24,877 nt of DNA, taken from positions 1-24,877 of the forward strand of contig JANDJZ010000736.1 in the NCBI GenBank assembly GCA_027943245.1, written 5' to 3'. Source of the stretch: Acanthamoeba sp. SK_2022b (lineage: Eukaryota; Discosea; Longamoebia; Acanthamoebidae). Each line of letters opens with the position of its first letter. Position 1 is the stretch's first letter. Shown piece after piece: positions 1-11,794 of this stretch. The translations under genes and the position numbers were made by a program. The notes beneath the pieces are model-generated. The model had not been told where the DNA came from, searched no databases, and saw only the letters and a program-made list of their open reading frames with translations.

Positions 1-772
1 CTGCTGCTGCTGCTGCTGGTGGTGCTGCTGTGGTTGCTGCTGCGGTTGCTGCTGCGGTGGTTGCTGACGATGCGCGTGGCCGCCCCACACGCTGGGGTCG
101 AGCTTGAGGTCGCCCTCCCCGTTCTCGCCGAGCTCGTCGTCGTCCTGGTCGTCATGGTCGTCATCCTCACCTTCGAGGCGAGCGCCCGATGCCGGCGACT
201 GCTGGTGGTGGTGGTGCTGGTGATGGTGGTGGCCGCCCCCTGCCCTCCGGCTCGGCACCAGCGCGAGCGGCTCACGGGAGGGAGGGGGCTGCGGAAAAGA
301 CACCACCGGCGGGTCGAGGCTATCCTCGCCGTCGTCCGGCGACGGCTCGGCGGCGGCGGCGGCGTGGTGGCGCTGCTGTGGCGACTGTGTGCCACTCCGC
401 GTGCTGCCCCCGGGCGAGCTGCCCCCCGACGATTGCTGCTGCTGCTGCTGCTGGCCTGCAGCGGCGCCGCTCGTGTGCCGCTGCTGCTGTTGCCCGCCCA
501 CGCTCTGACCGCCGCCTCCGCTGCCTCCGCCGTTCTTGTCGTGGTCGTCGTCGGTGCCGTCGTCCCCGCGGCGGTCGCGGCCACCGCCCGGCCGCGCGTT
601 GGGCCCGTCGTCGTCGCTGTCCGATCCCTTCTTGCTCGCCGGCTTCTTCGTCGCTGCCGCCGCCGTCGCCTCCGCCGTCTGCCCATCCCCGCCGTCCTCC
701 CCTGCGCCTGTTTGTCGAACGATGAGGGCAAGACCACGACCACAACGACCACAGATGACAACGCGCGCGTGC

Positions 773-808
<36 letters not shown>

Positions 809-3800
809 TGGACAGGAGGTGGCGAGATGGCGTGATCTGGTGGTGGCTACACGTATATACGCGCAACGGATGGATTTATTCAGTCCTCCCGTGCGGGGCT
901 GGTGGCGTACTGTTGGTGCTTGCTGCGCTGGCCACGTTGGCGCCGGCCGTTTCCGCGGACGTCGTCGCCACAGGCGTTGACGACGACGCTGCCGCTCCCG
1001 ACCCAGGGCCGCCAGCCGGCGTGGCGGCGGCGGCGGCCGTTGTCCCGGCCGTGGCCGCAGCCGCGGAGTCGTCGGTGGTGGTGGTGGTGGTGGTGGTGGT
1101 GGTGGGCTGTGGCGGTCGGTTCTTGACCTTCCACATGCCCTTGGGCTTCCGCTTCTGCGTCTCCTTTTGCTGCTGCTGTTGCTGCTGCTGCTCCTTCTCC
1201 CTCTCTCGCTCCTTCTGCTGTTGCTGCTGCTGTTCCTTGCGATGCTCGCGCGCCGACTGCTGCTGCTGTTGCGATTGCTGTGGCTGCTGGTGCTGGTGGT
1301 GGTAGTGGTGATGATGCCCGTGCGCCGCGTACGATGCCGGCGGCGGAAAACTGGGAGACCGCATCGCCCCTCCGCCTGGCGCTGTACCCCATCCAGTGGG
1401 CGACCACCTCACTCACGTTAGGCCATGGGCGAGACACGAGGGGCGGTGGCGGGGGCGGGGGGGAGAGGAGTTGTGGCGACGTACGGTGGTACTTGTTGCC
1501 GAGTATGGAGGGCTGCGGGGCAAAGCCCATGGGCTTGGCGAAGTTGGGCGGCAGGCCGCCGTGTATGGCCGGCAGCGAGGGCATCGACGTCGACGACGCG
1601 AACGCAAAGGGCGGGTAGAACGGCGCGATCGCCATCGGGATCGCCTGCCCGCCCACGCCTCCTCCCCCTCCCCCTCCTCGCCTGCCCACCTGCGCATACA
1701 ACGCACACAACCAACCCAGTGTCAGTCGTGACCGTCGATCGATTGACAGCTCCGGGGGGGGGAGCGTGGGATCGACCTGGGGCGGCGGCATGTAGGTGGG
1801 GAGGTTGGGCGTGGAGGAGCCCGCGAAGTAGACCTGCTTGGGCAGCTGCCCCGCCGGGCCGGCCATGTTCCTGCCGCCGGCCAGAGGCGGCGGCGGCTGA
1901 GGGAACAGGCCGCCCTGCGACGACGGCACCACTCCCTGCGGCTGATCACCGGCGCACGCGCGAATCGCGAAAGGGAGTGAGACTCAAATCATAGCCGCGC
2001 GCGCGTGTGTGTGTGTGTGTATGTGTGTGTGTGTGTGTTACCAGAGACGGAAAGAGCGCTCGCTGCGAGCCGTTGCCGCCGTTGTTGCCGTTCCCATTAT
2101 TGTTGCTGTTGTTGTTGCTGCTGTTGGACTGTCGTGACCGCGATCGGCTCACGTACTCTGCCCAACGCGACACACACACACACACACACACGGAAATATG
2201 AGCATACCACGCATACCAACACTGTCGACAACGGAGCCGAGGGAGGCGGCGGCACCTTGCGACATGTTGGGCTCCCGCCCATTGGGTGGGACACGCGCGC
2301 CCGGGCCGGCTCGGGTGGGCGATCGCGGCGGAGAGAGGGAGCGCACGCCAGCGGGCAGCATCATCGGCTGGTGCGTGCTCTGACCTCCGGCCGGCCCGTG
2401 CGCCGTCATGCCGGTGCGGAGAGGCGACCTCTGCGGATTCTAAAAAACAAATAAAAAGAAACCAATTAATGAATAAATAATCAAATAAATAAATAAATAT
2501 AAATAATTATAAATGGTGGAGGAGGCGCACCTGATGAGACTGCGGTAGGACTCCATTCGACGCAGCGCCGTCCGAAGCGGCCGATTGTGTGCCACCCGCG
2601 CCAGGCGCCGCGCCCGCTCCTGCGTGCTGCGGCGATGGCGGGCTTCGCTGCTTCCACACGGTCTTCTTTTGGTGCTGCGACGACGGCGTGTTGTAGATCG
2701 GCGGCGTGAGCTTGGCCGTCGACCCACCACCACCACCACCCTGCGATTGCGGCTGTGGCTGTGGCTGCTGTTGCAGAGGGAGCAGCCCGGGCGGCGGTTG
2801 GAGCGACGAGGCCGCGGCCCCGGCGTGGACAAGCTTGTCCTGGGGCAGCGGGGCGGACTTGGGCGCGGGCGCCACCACCAGCGGGCTGCTGACCGGCAGG
2901 CTGGGCGTGGACTTGGCGTGCACGGCCTTCTCGGCCAGGCGGACCGGCTTGCGCTCGCCGATGCTCCCGCTGCTGTAGTACTGACCGCCGCCGCTGCCCA
3001 CGCCGCCTCCGTGCTGCTGCTGTTGGTGGTGCTGCTGCAGCTGCCTATATACACTGCCCTGCGCGTCGCCGCCCACAGCCCTGCTCCAGGTCGCCGACGA
3101 CGACGGCGATGGCGTGTCGTACGAATTCCTGCGCTGCCGCTCCCTCTCCTTCTCGAGCTCCCACTCGCGCTCGCGCTCCCTGCCGAGCTGATGCAGGTAG
3201 TGCTGCTCCGCCTCCGCGTCCAGATGTCTCTTGTGCACGGAGGAGGAGGAGGTGAAGCCGCCGCTGATGCGGCCGTTGTCGACGATCCTCTCGCTGGGCG
3301 ACGCCACGTAGAGCGGTAGGTCTCCGGTCGAGGCCGACGTCTTGGCGCGCGACTGTGCGGCGCGCGCGAGAGGCGTCAGCGCGAGAGCCAGGCACAAAAA
3401 CAACACGCACACTCACTTGAGATGAAACGGCGCAACAAAAACACAAATTTGGTGGTGCGACCATTCTTAAAGAAAAGGAGAAAATGAACTATCCCTGCAA
3501 CGCATGGTGATTGGGCAGAAAAAAGATAAAAAGATAAAAAAAATTGAACGCCACCTAACGGAAAGAGATGAAAAGTGGCGAGAGAGAGATGACGGAAATG
3601 CGCGAGCACACAACACATTTTCAAAGAGAGAAGGCACCAAACCTGCAAGAGGTCGGCAAAATCCTGGCTGAACAGAGAATCGGCAGAGCGATACAACACG
3701 TCTTCCGCTTCGCTTCTGCGCGTTTGACGACGGGACGACCCACGGGACACGATGAGGTGAGGCACGGCCAAAGGTGGCGGGGAGAAAGAGAGAAAGGAGC

Positions 3801-4542
3801 GAAAGGCAGCTGGGCGCCGAGTAGTACGTACACGTGCTGAGGTAAGCCGGGTGCCCAGGGCAGGCTCATGTGCGAGTTGTCACCGCTCTCCGCGTCTCCC
3901 TCAAAGTAGTTGTAGTATTGGTGCTGGCCAGCGTGCTGCTGCTGCTGGAACGACGCGGGAAGCTGCAGTGGCTCCTCCTCCGCATCGTCTCTCGGCAGTC
4001 CGGCAGGCTGGTAGTGCGGCAGGCTTCCGCTCTGCTGGTCGTGCCCTCGGCTGGCCCTCAGGCTTAGAGCCTGGTACTTGGCCGAGTGCGGCAGCACCCC
4101 TCCTCCCATACCTTCCGGGCCGACACCTCCATCTGTTTTATCATCCGACGAGAGGGGGGGGGAGCATTAGACATACTAATCAATAAAAACAGCAATGATG
4201 GAGGCGAGTACCGGAATCTTCATCTTCTGAGGAGTAGAAGAGCTCCTCGAGCTCAGAATCATCTATTTCGGTGATGCCCTGTGGCAGGTAAAACGGATGG
4301 TGCTCCCCCAGCTCATCTCCGTCATCTTCAAAGTTGTCCCCCTCCCCCTCGCTATCCTCTTGATTGGCGTTAACATCCCCGTGCCTGCCGAATGATGATG
4401 CTTGGCCTCGCTGCTGGTTGAGGCGAGGTTTGGATGATGCCGAGTAGAACAGGTGGTTGATCATGTCCTGCTCATAATGGCCTCCAGCGGAGGAGACCTG
4501 AAGGCCGCCACCGCTGCCATCGTCTTCCTCGTTACTCATCAT
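1..4542 (-). CDS. Large Gln/His/Pro/Ser-rich low-complexity protein, 3' end beyond the window
   Basis: No family recognised. The model has nine in-frame exons: 4542-4212, 4132-3832, 3715-3643, 3352-2531, 2439-2217, 2157-2042, 1935-1485, 1381-911 and 707-1, giving 1165 codons without a stop. The start is a double ATG at 4542. The N-terminus is acidic (EDSEGEGDNFEDDGDE, then SELEELFYSSEDEDS). Later parts hold a charged helix of RERER/KERER type, poly-Asn/Ser, proline runs, HHHH runs, Gln runs mixed with KEREREKE, a run of about ten Thr, and finally Asp-rich and Gln-rich tracts. Splice sites are mostly GTAC...CAG. A stop-free 87-nt piece (1776-1690) inside exon 7 is probably a further intron, because its residues are compositionally unlike their surroundings. 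The make-up suggests an intrinsically disordered scaffold or RNA/transcription-associated protein, but no domain proves this. The reading frame is open at the left edge. Confidence 0.7.
777..805. repeat. (TG)n microsatellite in intron 8 of the low-complexity gene
   Basis: An alternating TG run of about 29 bases. It lies between the putative donor at 910 and the acceptor just above 707, so it reads as (CA)n in the minus-strand transcript. Confidence 0.9.
2005..2038. repeat. (TG)n microsatellite directly after the exon 6 donor
   Basis: A TG run with one TA interruption. On the minus transcript the donor GTAA at 2041 leads straight into (CA)n. The tract is complementary to the one in the preceding intron (2170-2191). 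Confidence 0.9.
2170..2191. repeat. (CA)n microsatellite before the exon 6 acceptor
   Basis: A CA run of about 22 bases in intron 5 of the low-complexity gene; it reads as (UG)n in the minus transcript, about a dozen bases before the acceptor at 2158. Confidence 0.9.
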
Positions 4543-4917
4543 CCACCGCGCGTCATCAATTCAATTCTCCTACCAATTGATTTGCCTTGCTAGCCTTGTA
4601 AAAATCGCGTGATCGAATTGTTGTTTTCTGCCGGCCCTCAATTCGATCTGTTGAGGTCGGTACAGCCCGAGCGCCCACCTTCTCCTTCAGCGCCTTTGAT
4701 GGCTACGTGGCTTGCGTCTTTCCTCCCTTGTTTCTTAGGGCCAGCAACCAACTGCGCTGAATTGCTGCGCCGCTATTCCGCCGCACTATATAAGAGCAAT
4801 TTGAGGAATCTCCTAGAATTTGATCTTCACGTTCCATACATACTTGAGATGACAAAATGCTCGCCAATAAACATTTACCTAAAGCGGGCCCCATTATCAG
4901 GGGATATGCCAGGAGGG
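4543..4917. other. Intergenic, lipid kinase 3' end to low-complexity gene 5' end
   Basis: A 375-bp gap between two genes read in the same direction. It should hold the 3' UTR of the kinase and the promoter of the next gene. No convincing TATA box or canonical AATAAA was seen on the minus strand; the plus-strand ORF here has no coding character. Confidence 0.5.
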
Positions 4918-7458
4918 TTAAAGACGTGTTTGCGTGTTTGAAGTAGGTATCTACAAGAAAGAGAAACAGCGCCGCTTGATCGAAGCTGCCTCTGCGCTCG
5001 TTAACGCTTGCTTCTTGCTTAGCTTTTAGAGAACAATCCTGAGGGTCTGAAGGTGGGGAGAGGAGACGATGAGCTCTTTGTGACCGATGAAACGGAATGA
5101 GTGGAATGGAAATGGGAGAGGCCAGGCCGGCAGATCGTACCTGAGGCAGCACTTCGCAGGTGAATGGCGTGCAGCCCTTGAGCTCGCCATCGACGTCGAT
5201 GATCTCCTCCACCTCCTCGAGCTCGCCCGTCTGGCTCTCCTTGTAGGGCGTGATGGAGAACTTCTTCACCTTCTGGTAGATCACGTACGGCAGGTCCGTG
5301 TGCGAGCCGTCGTAGGTTCGCCTGAAGATGTCGAGCAGGTTGAGCGTCGATGTCGACTTGATCAGCAGCAGATCGATCAGGCCGTCGTCGATCTTGGCCT
5401 CGGGGGCCATCTTCATGCCCCTGCTCGCGGTGATGATGTTGTTGGCGATGGCGACGATGAACTTGTCGTTGTACTCGACCTCCTTGTCGTTCTCGTCGGT
5501 GACCACGACTTTGGCCAGCTGGGCCTTCTCGCCGCCCACGATCTCCATGAAGCAGGCGGTCGTGTAGCGCATGGCGCTGCCCATCCACCGCAGCCGCTCG
5601 GCCGTCAGCATGATCTTGGAGGCGATGCCCCAGTGGATCGAGTTGAACGAGTAGCACGACGAGCCGTCGCCGAAGCTGAGCCGGCAGATGTCGATCGGGT
5701 AGTTGACTCCGCGCAGGATGTGGTAGACCGCCGACTTGATCTTGAAGCAGCGCAGCTCGTGCATGAACGAGTTGCCGGTGCCCGCGGCGATCAGCGCCAG
5801 CGGCACCGTCTGCTTGCGGCCCTCCGCCGAGCGCTTCATCATGCCGTTGATGCACTCGTGGAACGTGCCGTCGCCGCCCACGCCCACCACCACATCGAAA
5901 CCGCTGAAGTCCATCGACTCGCACAGCTGCTCGGCGTGCCTGCGCAACACAGAGGTGAGCCTCACAGGCCAAGCACTCGGCTGTCGGGTCGTGAGGCGTA
6001 CCCCCTCTCGCTGAGGCGGACCATCTCGACGGTCACGCCCTCGCGCTCGATGAGCTTGCTGGCCTTGCGGGCCACGCGCCTGCCCCGCTTGTTGCCCGAC
6101 ATGGGGTTGTAGAGCAGACAGACCTTGCGCACTGCAGAGCCAGAGTGAAGGGAGAGTGTAAGTGGGGCAGCAAGAGAGCAGCGGTGGAGAAGGCTGGGAG
6201 TACCATTGGTGCGTTCGGCCTTGCTGAGGTCGGTGATGGAGAGCGGGAGGTCCTTCTCGACCTCCTCCTTGAGCTTCTTGTCCAGCTCCTCGTCGAATTC
6301 GACGTCGGAGAGGTCGTCGCCGGAGTTACTGCCGGACGACAACACGTCGGAACTCTCGACGCGCTCCGAAGACATGCTGTGACGTGATCACAACCAGCGC
6401 AGTTCCCAGTGAGCTTCGGTTTCGACGACTTATGTTGGAGGTCATCGTTTGGGGTTGAGAACCCGAACCTGTTACGGCGGGATCGGCGACCTCGCAGGAA
6501 GTTGGGGATGTGGAGACCGCCGCTTCTGTGACCCTCCTTCTTGAAATCGGCAGCTCCGTTGGTGGTGTTGGCAGCGGGCGTGAGTGCAGCGGCTCCCTGT
6601 GTGGCGTCGTCCCTGCTTTTGAGGAAGAGGACCACAAGTCAGTGCCGGGCTCACCCCTACAAATCATGACAACATACAAACGCGGAAGACCTGAAAACGA
6701 CAAGTCAGTGGTCTCTGTGTTGTGAGGTTTGGTCACGGGGCAAGCAGTGGAAAGGAACACAAGCGACACCACGCCTTTACGTTCTGTCGCCCGTGGGTGT
6801 TGTTTCGGGCCGGCAATTTCGTAGAAAACCGAAAGGAAAAAACTAAAGAGAAGGGAGAGACGAGAGAGGAAGGGGTGGTGGCGCACCGGGCATTGCTGGC
6901 CTCTTCCTCAATAGGGGGTCGCACGTTGAGGCAAGCCTCGGCGATGTCCCCCGCCACGAACTTGGACATGGAGTCCGTCATCGGGCCCTGCCTGGCCGTC
7001 GACTCGCCCTGCTGGCCGTGCTGGTGGCGCTCGGCCGGAGAGGGCGACATGTAGCCGCGATTGTGAACCACCTGAGGCATCCCCATTGTCGTGGCCGGCT
7101 CGCCGGGGGCGTAGTGTGTGGCAGGCTGTGGAAGAAGGTCAGAAGGCATCGATACGGTCACCGTAGGCGCCGACGGGTAGACGACGAAGGGCATGGTGGG
7201 GATGGGCGTGGATGTGTAGGTGATGGGAGTGGAGATGGAGGAGGTGGTGGTGGGGTAGTAGACCTGCTCGAGCGGGAGAGCGGGAGAGAGTTGCGGTTCA
7301 GCACCTCCGCCAAGGCTCGGGTAGGACCGCTCGCGGTCGGGCGCGTGGGAGGTCACGATGATGGGCACCTCGCTCAGGCCCGGGCATCCGGGCTTGATGG
7401 CCTCGGTCTCGAGGCTCAGTGGCAGGGCCGACGACACCACGTCCGGATTGACGTTCAT
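4918..7458 (-). CDS. Lipid kinase of the diacylglycerol/sphingosine kinase fold
   Basis: Phosphorylates a lipid such as diacylglycerol, a sphingoid base or ceramide; the substrate cannot be told from sequence. Exons: 7458-6887, 6612-6469, 6376-6204, 6131-6002, 5939-5141 and 4950-4918, giving 616 aa. Residues 1-290 are low-complexity: Pro/Thr/Ser-rich, then basic (LRGRRSRRN), then acidic. The DAGK catalytic domain follows, with the P-loop-like NPMSGNKRG (about 305), the nucleotide motif VGGDGT (about 360), AAGTGNSF, and a C-terminal lobe with SRGMKMAPEAKIDDGLID. No PH or C1 domain is seen. The protein ends soon after the fold, in a tiny last exon of 10 codons plus stop. The join 6469/6376 uses a weak GTTCGG donor. 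Alternatively translation starts at ATG 6375, which would give a 377-aa kinase and leave the upstream exons unexplained. The catalytic part is certain; the N-terminal join is less so. Confidence 0.8.
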
Positions 7459-7459
7459 T

Positions 7460-7645
7460 CTATAAGTTATGTGTTTGTTTTGTGACTGCGTGTTGCGGTG
7501 GTGGCTTTATGGAGTTGTGGGCAGAGGAAGGGATCACTCTCTGGTTGCTTACTGCGAAGGATGAGTGATGGGCGTGTGATAGGTGAAGCGAGTTGAGGTG
7601 TGCACTGGAGGTTCCTGCTCTCGAGAGGAAGGCGGTGCGACTTAC
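7460..7645 (-). other. Probable 5' leader intron of the lipid kinase gene
   Basis: On the minus strand a consensus GTAAGT donor begins at 7645, and a TATAG acceptor ends at 7460, one base before the chosen ATG at 7458. The leader upstream has no ATG in frame with the kinase, so this would be an untranslated exon and a leader intron. Confidence 0.4.
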
Positions 7646-8257
7646 TAGTAGTTCTTGGATAGAGAAAGAGGAGCCAGTCGTGGTCGCGTCTTTTTTACGG
7701 GGGGGCGCTGGGGCGGAGAGGCGGGCTTCGTGAACTGTCGCGTGGTGGCCGTGGGGAGCAGCAGGGCAGATACGCCGCTCTGGCTGGCGCCAACCGCCGG
7801 ACCTGCGCTGGCTCACCGGCGATGCGAGTGGGATTCGGGTCTGACCTACTCTCGATTCCTTGCGAGTTCCCAGTTGGATTCGCTCAAAGTCGAAGAACTG
7901 ATCCAACCAGCGGTGGAGGATGGAGAAAATTCGATTAAAACAGTTGCTCTCGCACAACCACCAATTAGGTAATCTTATCCACTATTGGGTTATCTTTTTA
8001 TTCTGCAGAATCGTCCAATCAGTGTGAAGTGAGGAATTGATTGATACCGTCGCAAAGAACGCCGAAGAGGAACCGCCAAGTGCGCGATTGGTGTGGGGTT
8101 GGCCGGGCCCGTCGGCCGCCAAACGGCAAAGTCGCATCGCCCGGGCCGAAGCGGCGTTTAGTGTTATCTCTTGTCTGGAGCCCAGGCGTTCAACGCCGAG
8201 CTAGTTTGCAACACCGGTCCACGAGTGGCGCTAGGCTCTCTGGCGCCGGGGCACATC
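7646..8257. other. Intergenic, probable 5' leader and promoter of the kinase gene
   Basis: About 600 bp between the hydrolase stop (8258) and the kinase leader. It contains open frames on both strands that start only at GTG/TTG and have no family resemblance. I see no RNA gene or repeat apart from short homopolymers. Confidence 0.4.
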
Positions 8258-10221
8258 TCACTGGTGGTCGGTGGAGTTGTCCGGCGGCTCCCGGGTGAGA
8301 GCAGCGGCGCGCTCCATGAAACGCTTGATGGTGGCGGCATAAAGCGGCTGCTTCCAATTGTCGTCGTGCGTGCCCCATTCGAAGCTGTGCAGTTCCTGTG
8401 ACGACACACGGAGCACACGGCGGTTAAGCCCCCCCCCCAAATCTCCTTGCGTCGGCGTCGGCGTCGGCGCAGGTTCTCGTGCTCGTGCGGTGTACCTTGT
8501 GCGCACTGGCCGTGGCCGAATCGAACACCTTCTGGCTCATCCACGAGGGCACCTGGGTGTCCTTGGGCGCTGAGAGGACGAGCAGCGGCTGCGGGACGTC
8601 GGCGATCTCCCGTTCGTTCTCCCAGTAGTTGCGGAGCAGCAGCGACTTGAAGACCACGTAGGGCGTCCACGCCGGGTAGATGTGGCTCACCTGCGAGCAG
8701 GCCACGGGGCGTAAGCTGAGCTCGGCGCCGCCACAACCACAACCTCCCGTTGGTCGCACCATGTCGCTGACGGAGGTGAAGCCATTGTCAAGGATCACGC
8801 CCCGAACTACGGGAAGCGGTCCGGTCTGAGCCCCCCTCTCCTTCCGTTGGTGAGCAGCATGGACAGTCGCACGATTGGCCATCCGACGACCGTACCTGCC
8901 CGACGTCTGCTCCCCGAGCGTGCTGGTTGGTCGTGCGCGCGAGGTGGATGGCAACCCCGCAGCCCAGCGAGTGGCCAAAGGCGAAGATGTTTCCCTTGTC
9001 GATGTCACTCCGCGAGATCAAGTAGTTGAATGCCGCCTGGTCCCATTGATCAACAAGGGAACAATTTAGTAAAGACATCAAATAAAAATAAATATATATA
9101 AAATAGAAACAAATTGTAAACACTGTGGCACGAATATTACTTCAGCATCGGCTCGCAAGCCTGGCTCGCTCGGCGATCCCTCGCTGAGGCCGTAGCCCTG
9201 CGCAAAAGCGATCAACTTTAGGGGGACGTTGCATTGCGAGCGCTCAGGGCGGGTACCCTGTAGGAGACCAGCAGCACGTTGCAGCCAACGCCGCGGTAGA
9301 AGATCTTCCGCACCTTCTCCAGGCGGTGGCTGATGTCTGCCGCAGTGAACAAGTCAGTGATGGTGTCACAACGTAATCAGCGTGCAAAATGCTCAAAGCA
9401 GGAGTAGGAGGAGCGACGCACTGCCAGCGTTGCCCGAGAAGTAGATGATGGTGGGCTTGCGCTGGTAGTCCTCCCTCTGCTTGATCAACCAACAGTTGAG
9501 CTGTCGCGACGACAAGACGCACAGGACAAGTGAGACAAGTGATCTCTGTAAGCGAAACCGGCAGCGTCAACTTATTGAAGAGCGTCTTGGGGCACTCGCC
9601 TTGACGCCGTCGGCGGTGGTGATGTACAGGTCCTCGTAGTCCATCCCGAGGTCGCTGGGCTTGGCCGTGTACTCACTGGTCACCACACGGTAGTATGGGA
9701 GGGGGGGATTGCTAACAAGTAAGAACATGCACCTGAGCGGAAAGGCGCCGATCACGAGACGCACCTGCCGCCAAACCAAGACATGTAGATGACCTTGTTC
9801 TGCCACACCGCCAAGCTGATGAGCTTCATGGCTTGGGCCAGAAGCAGGAGAGGAGAGGAGGTCAGGCAAGGAGGCTGCTTCATGCGCTCGATGGAGGGGT
9901 TGGAGTACTCCAGAACACGACGGGCACGGCCACCACCACGCCTACAAAGGTGAGCACTGGATGGCCTGCATGACCCGGCCGGGCATGTGAGTATTACCCG
10001 CAGCCCGGCCAGCCCGGCCAGCCCAGCCACTGCGCACGTGTACCTGCGCCGGCGCCAATGAACTTCTCGATGATGCCCCTTCGCTGTTGGTGCTGCAGGG
10101 GAGCCCAGCCCTTGGGCATAACGAGCCGCGTGGCCGTAGAGGGGACCGCATGGGGTGGCGCACCACGCAAGCTGGGGGGCGTTCGTTTGTGCCAGGTGCT
10201 GAGCGTCGCCAAAGATGGCAT
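8258..10221 (-). CDS. BEM46/ABHD13-like membrane-anchored alpha/beta hydrolase
   Basis: Serine hydrolase of the BEM46/ABHD13/ABHD17 group; substrate unknown. Exons: 10221-10044, 9941-9909, 9831-9765, 9711-9600, 9500-9422, 9336-9257, 9197-9141, 9036-8896, 8825-8760, 8690-8496 and 8395-8258, giving 381 aa from the chosen ATG. A hydrophobic N-terminal stretch (GVVVAVPVVFW, about 60-72) looks like a single membrane anchor. Family motifs follow in order: a WQNKVIY-type segment, TADGVKLNCW, the oxyanion region FSGNAGN, SYRGYGLSEGSPSE, the nucleophile elbow GHSLG, a DNGFTS block, the acid SAPKDTQVP, and the catalytic His in GTHDDNW. The triad is complete. Intron 4 must use a GC donor to keep the DGVKLNCW motif. 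The start is uncertain: in-frame ATGs also lie at 10329 and 10122. It shares an upstream region with the divergent RELCH gene. Confidence 0.87.
9501..9599 (-). other. GC-AG intron (hydrolase intron 4)
   Basis: Exon 4 ends GTCAAG and is followed by GCGAGT; exon 5 starts after GACAG. The join restores DGVK-LNCW, expected in this hydrolase family. The only nearby GT donor (GTCAAG, six bases upstream) would delete the conserved VK. Confidence 0.7.
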
Positions 10222-10498
10222 GCCTCCTCTCGAGCTCAAGGTACGTCTCGACGCGCCCACGCAAATGTGAGAGACGCGTTTACTCGCTGCCCACTCCCGC
10301 GGCAGCACTACAGCTCGGCATCTTCGCATCTCTCCAGACAGACCGTTTCTCGGTTTTACCTATTTAATGTTGATTTTCCTTGGCTAATTTCACACAAACT
10401 GAAAGCAGAAAAAATGATTTATTAATAAAAGCCCAACACCAAGTGGACTGGTGCACAAGGTGAGGGAGGTGGCATCTCGCTCACACGCAAAACAAAAG
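10222..10498. promoter_or_regulatory. Divergent intergenic region, hydrolase / RELCH
   Basis: 277 bp separate the two chosen ATGs of genes read outward. It includes an AT-richer core around 10350-10430. No clear TATA element can be assigned to either side; the true gap shrinks if the hydrolase starts at 10329. Confidence 0.45.
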
Positions 10499-11722
10499 AT
10501 GGAACATCGACATAAGGACCAAATGAATCCCTTTGACGACGACTACGTGGATGACGAAGCTTCGACTGGCGATTCGGTGACGCAATCAACTGGAGAGAGT
10601 GCAGCCACCAAAGCGGATGTGGCGAAGGAGCGAGCTGCCGATGCGCCAGCCATGAGTGAGGAGGCCGTGGGTAGGTACCTGGTGGAGAGGAATCTGCTGC
10701 TGACCGCCCTCGAGCTCTATCAAGAATGCCTCGAAAATGGACAGGAATTGGACTTCTTGCGGCACGTCTTTGAGGCCAAGGCTGTCCAGTGGGCGCCCAG
10801 CGATGATAGCCACTACGACACCATGGTACCTTCCCTCTTCTCTCTAAGGCTTTTTTTTATTCATTTGTTCATTTTAATAATAAAAATAATACAACAATAA
10901 TAATAATATATGTCCTCCTGTCTGCAGAGCTCGGGCTCGTCAGCATCGGGCTCGGCCCGAGGCACGCCGGTGGTCGGCCGCACATCGAATGAGCTCTCGC
11001 GCATCATGAAGGAGAAGGAGGTGCGCTCTCCCTTGCCGTTGCAGCGCCAACCCAATCGCTCACGCGTTGTGGTGGTCTGCGTGCAGGACAAGATCGTGCT
11101 GCTCGAGTATGAGCTCCGCTTGTCCAAGGACGACATCCAGTCGCTCAAGGCCGAGCTCAAGCAGCTTCGCACGCGCCAGCTGCGACAGGGTGCGCCCATC
11201 GCTCATTGTACACCAACACACGACTGGAGGCCCCTCGCAGCGCTGGCCGCTGACACTGGCGGTGGCCATGTGATATGGGGCTGGGCTATCACAGACTCGG
11301 AGCACAACCTGCTGGCCAGCGGCGCTGGCATGGCTGCTGGCCCTGCGACGCCCGGCCAAGGCGAGCCAGCGGCAACCAAGAAGGAGGCCGTCGACAGCAG
11401 CCCGCCGAGCGAAGCGGAGCGCCGACTGATCAACCACATGGTCAAGCGCTACCTGGTCGAGCGCGGCTATAAGCTGACGGCCATCACCTTTGGCGAAGAG
11501 GTAATATCGTGGCCCTCACCTGTCTACCCTCACCTGACTCTGATGCGCTGCGTGTCTTTGCCACCAGGCCGAGGAGGAGCTCGACCTCCTGGAGCCCGAC
11601 GCCGACGCGGGCCTGCAGTCGCTCACTGCGCTCCAGCGCCACTACTACCACAACCCGGCAGTCCAACAACTTCACGCTGTGCAGGTACGCGTGCTTTCGC
11701 CTGCTGGCGAGCTGTGCGTGTG

Positions 11723-11794
<72 letters not shown>

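Noticed and set aside
19..1305. Long plus-strand Leu/Arg/Val/Cys-rich ORF of 428 codons
   Set aside because: It is the antisense of the Gln/His-rich exons; it starts at a non-ATG codon and its composition is just the complement of CAG, CAC and ACC runs.
4609..4941. Plus-strand ORF of 110 codons between two minus genes
   Set aside because: No coding character, and it overlaps the last exon and 3' region of the kinase.
5087..6112. Plus-strand ORF of 341 codons opposite the lipid kinase
   Set aside because: The opposite strand carries clear DAGK motifs; the plus frame is open only because GC-rich codons rarely give stops on the complement.
7460..7957. Minus-strand ORF of 165 codons upstream of the kinase
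   Set aside because: It begins at GTG, has no family resemblance and is interrupted by a likely leader intron; treated as 5' leader.
9994..10025. Short GGCCAGCCC direct repeats in a hydrolase intron
   Set aside because: Only about three copies; likely slippage in a GC-rich intron with no further signal.
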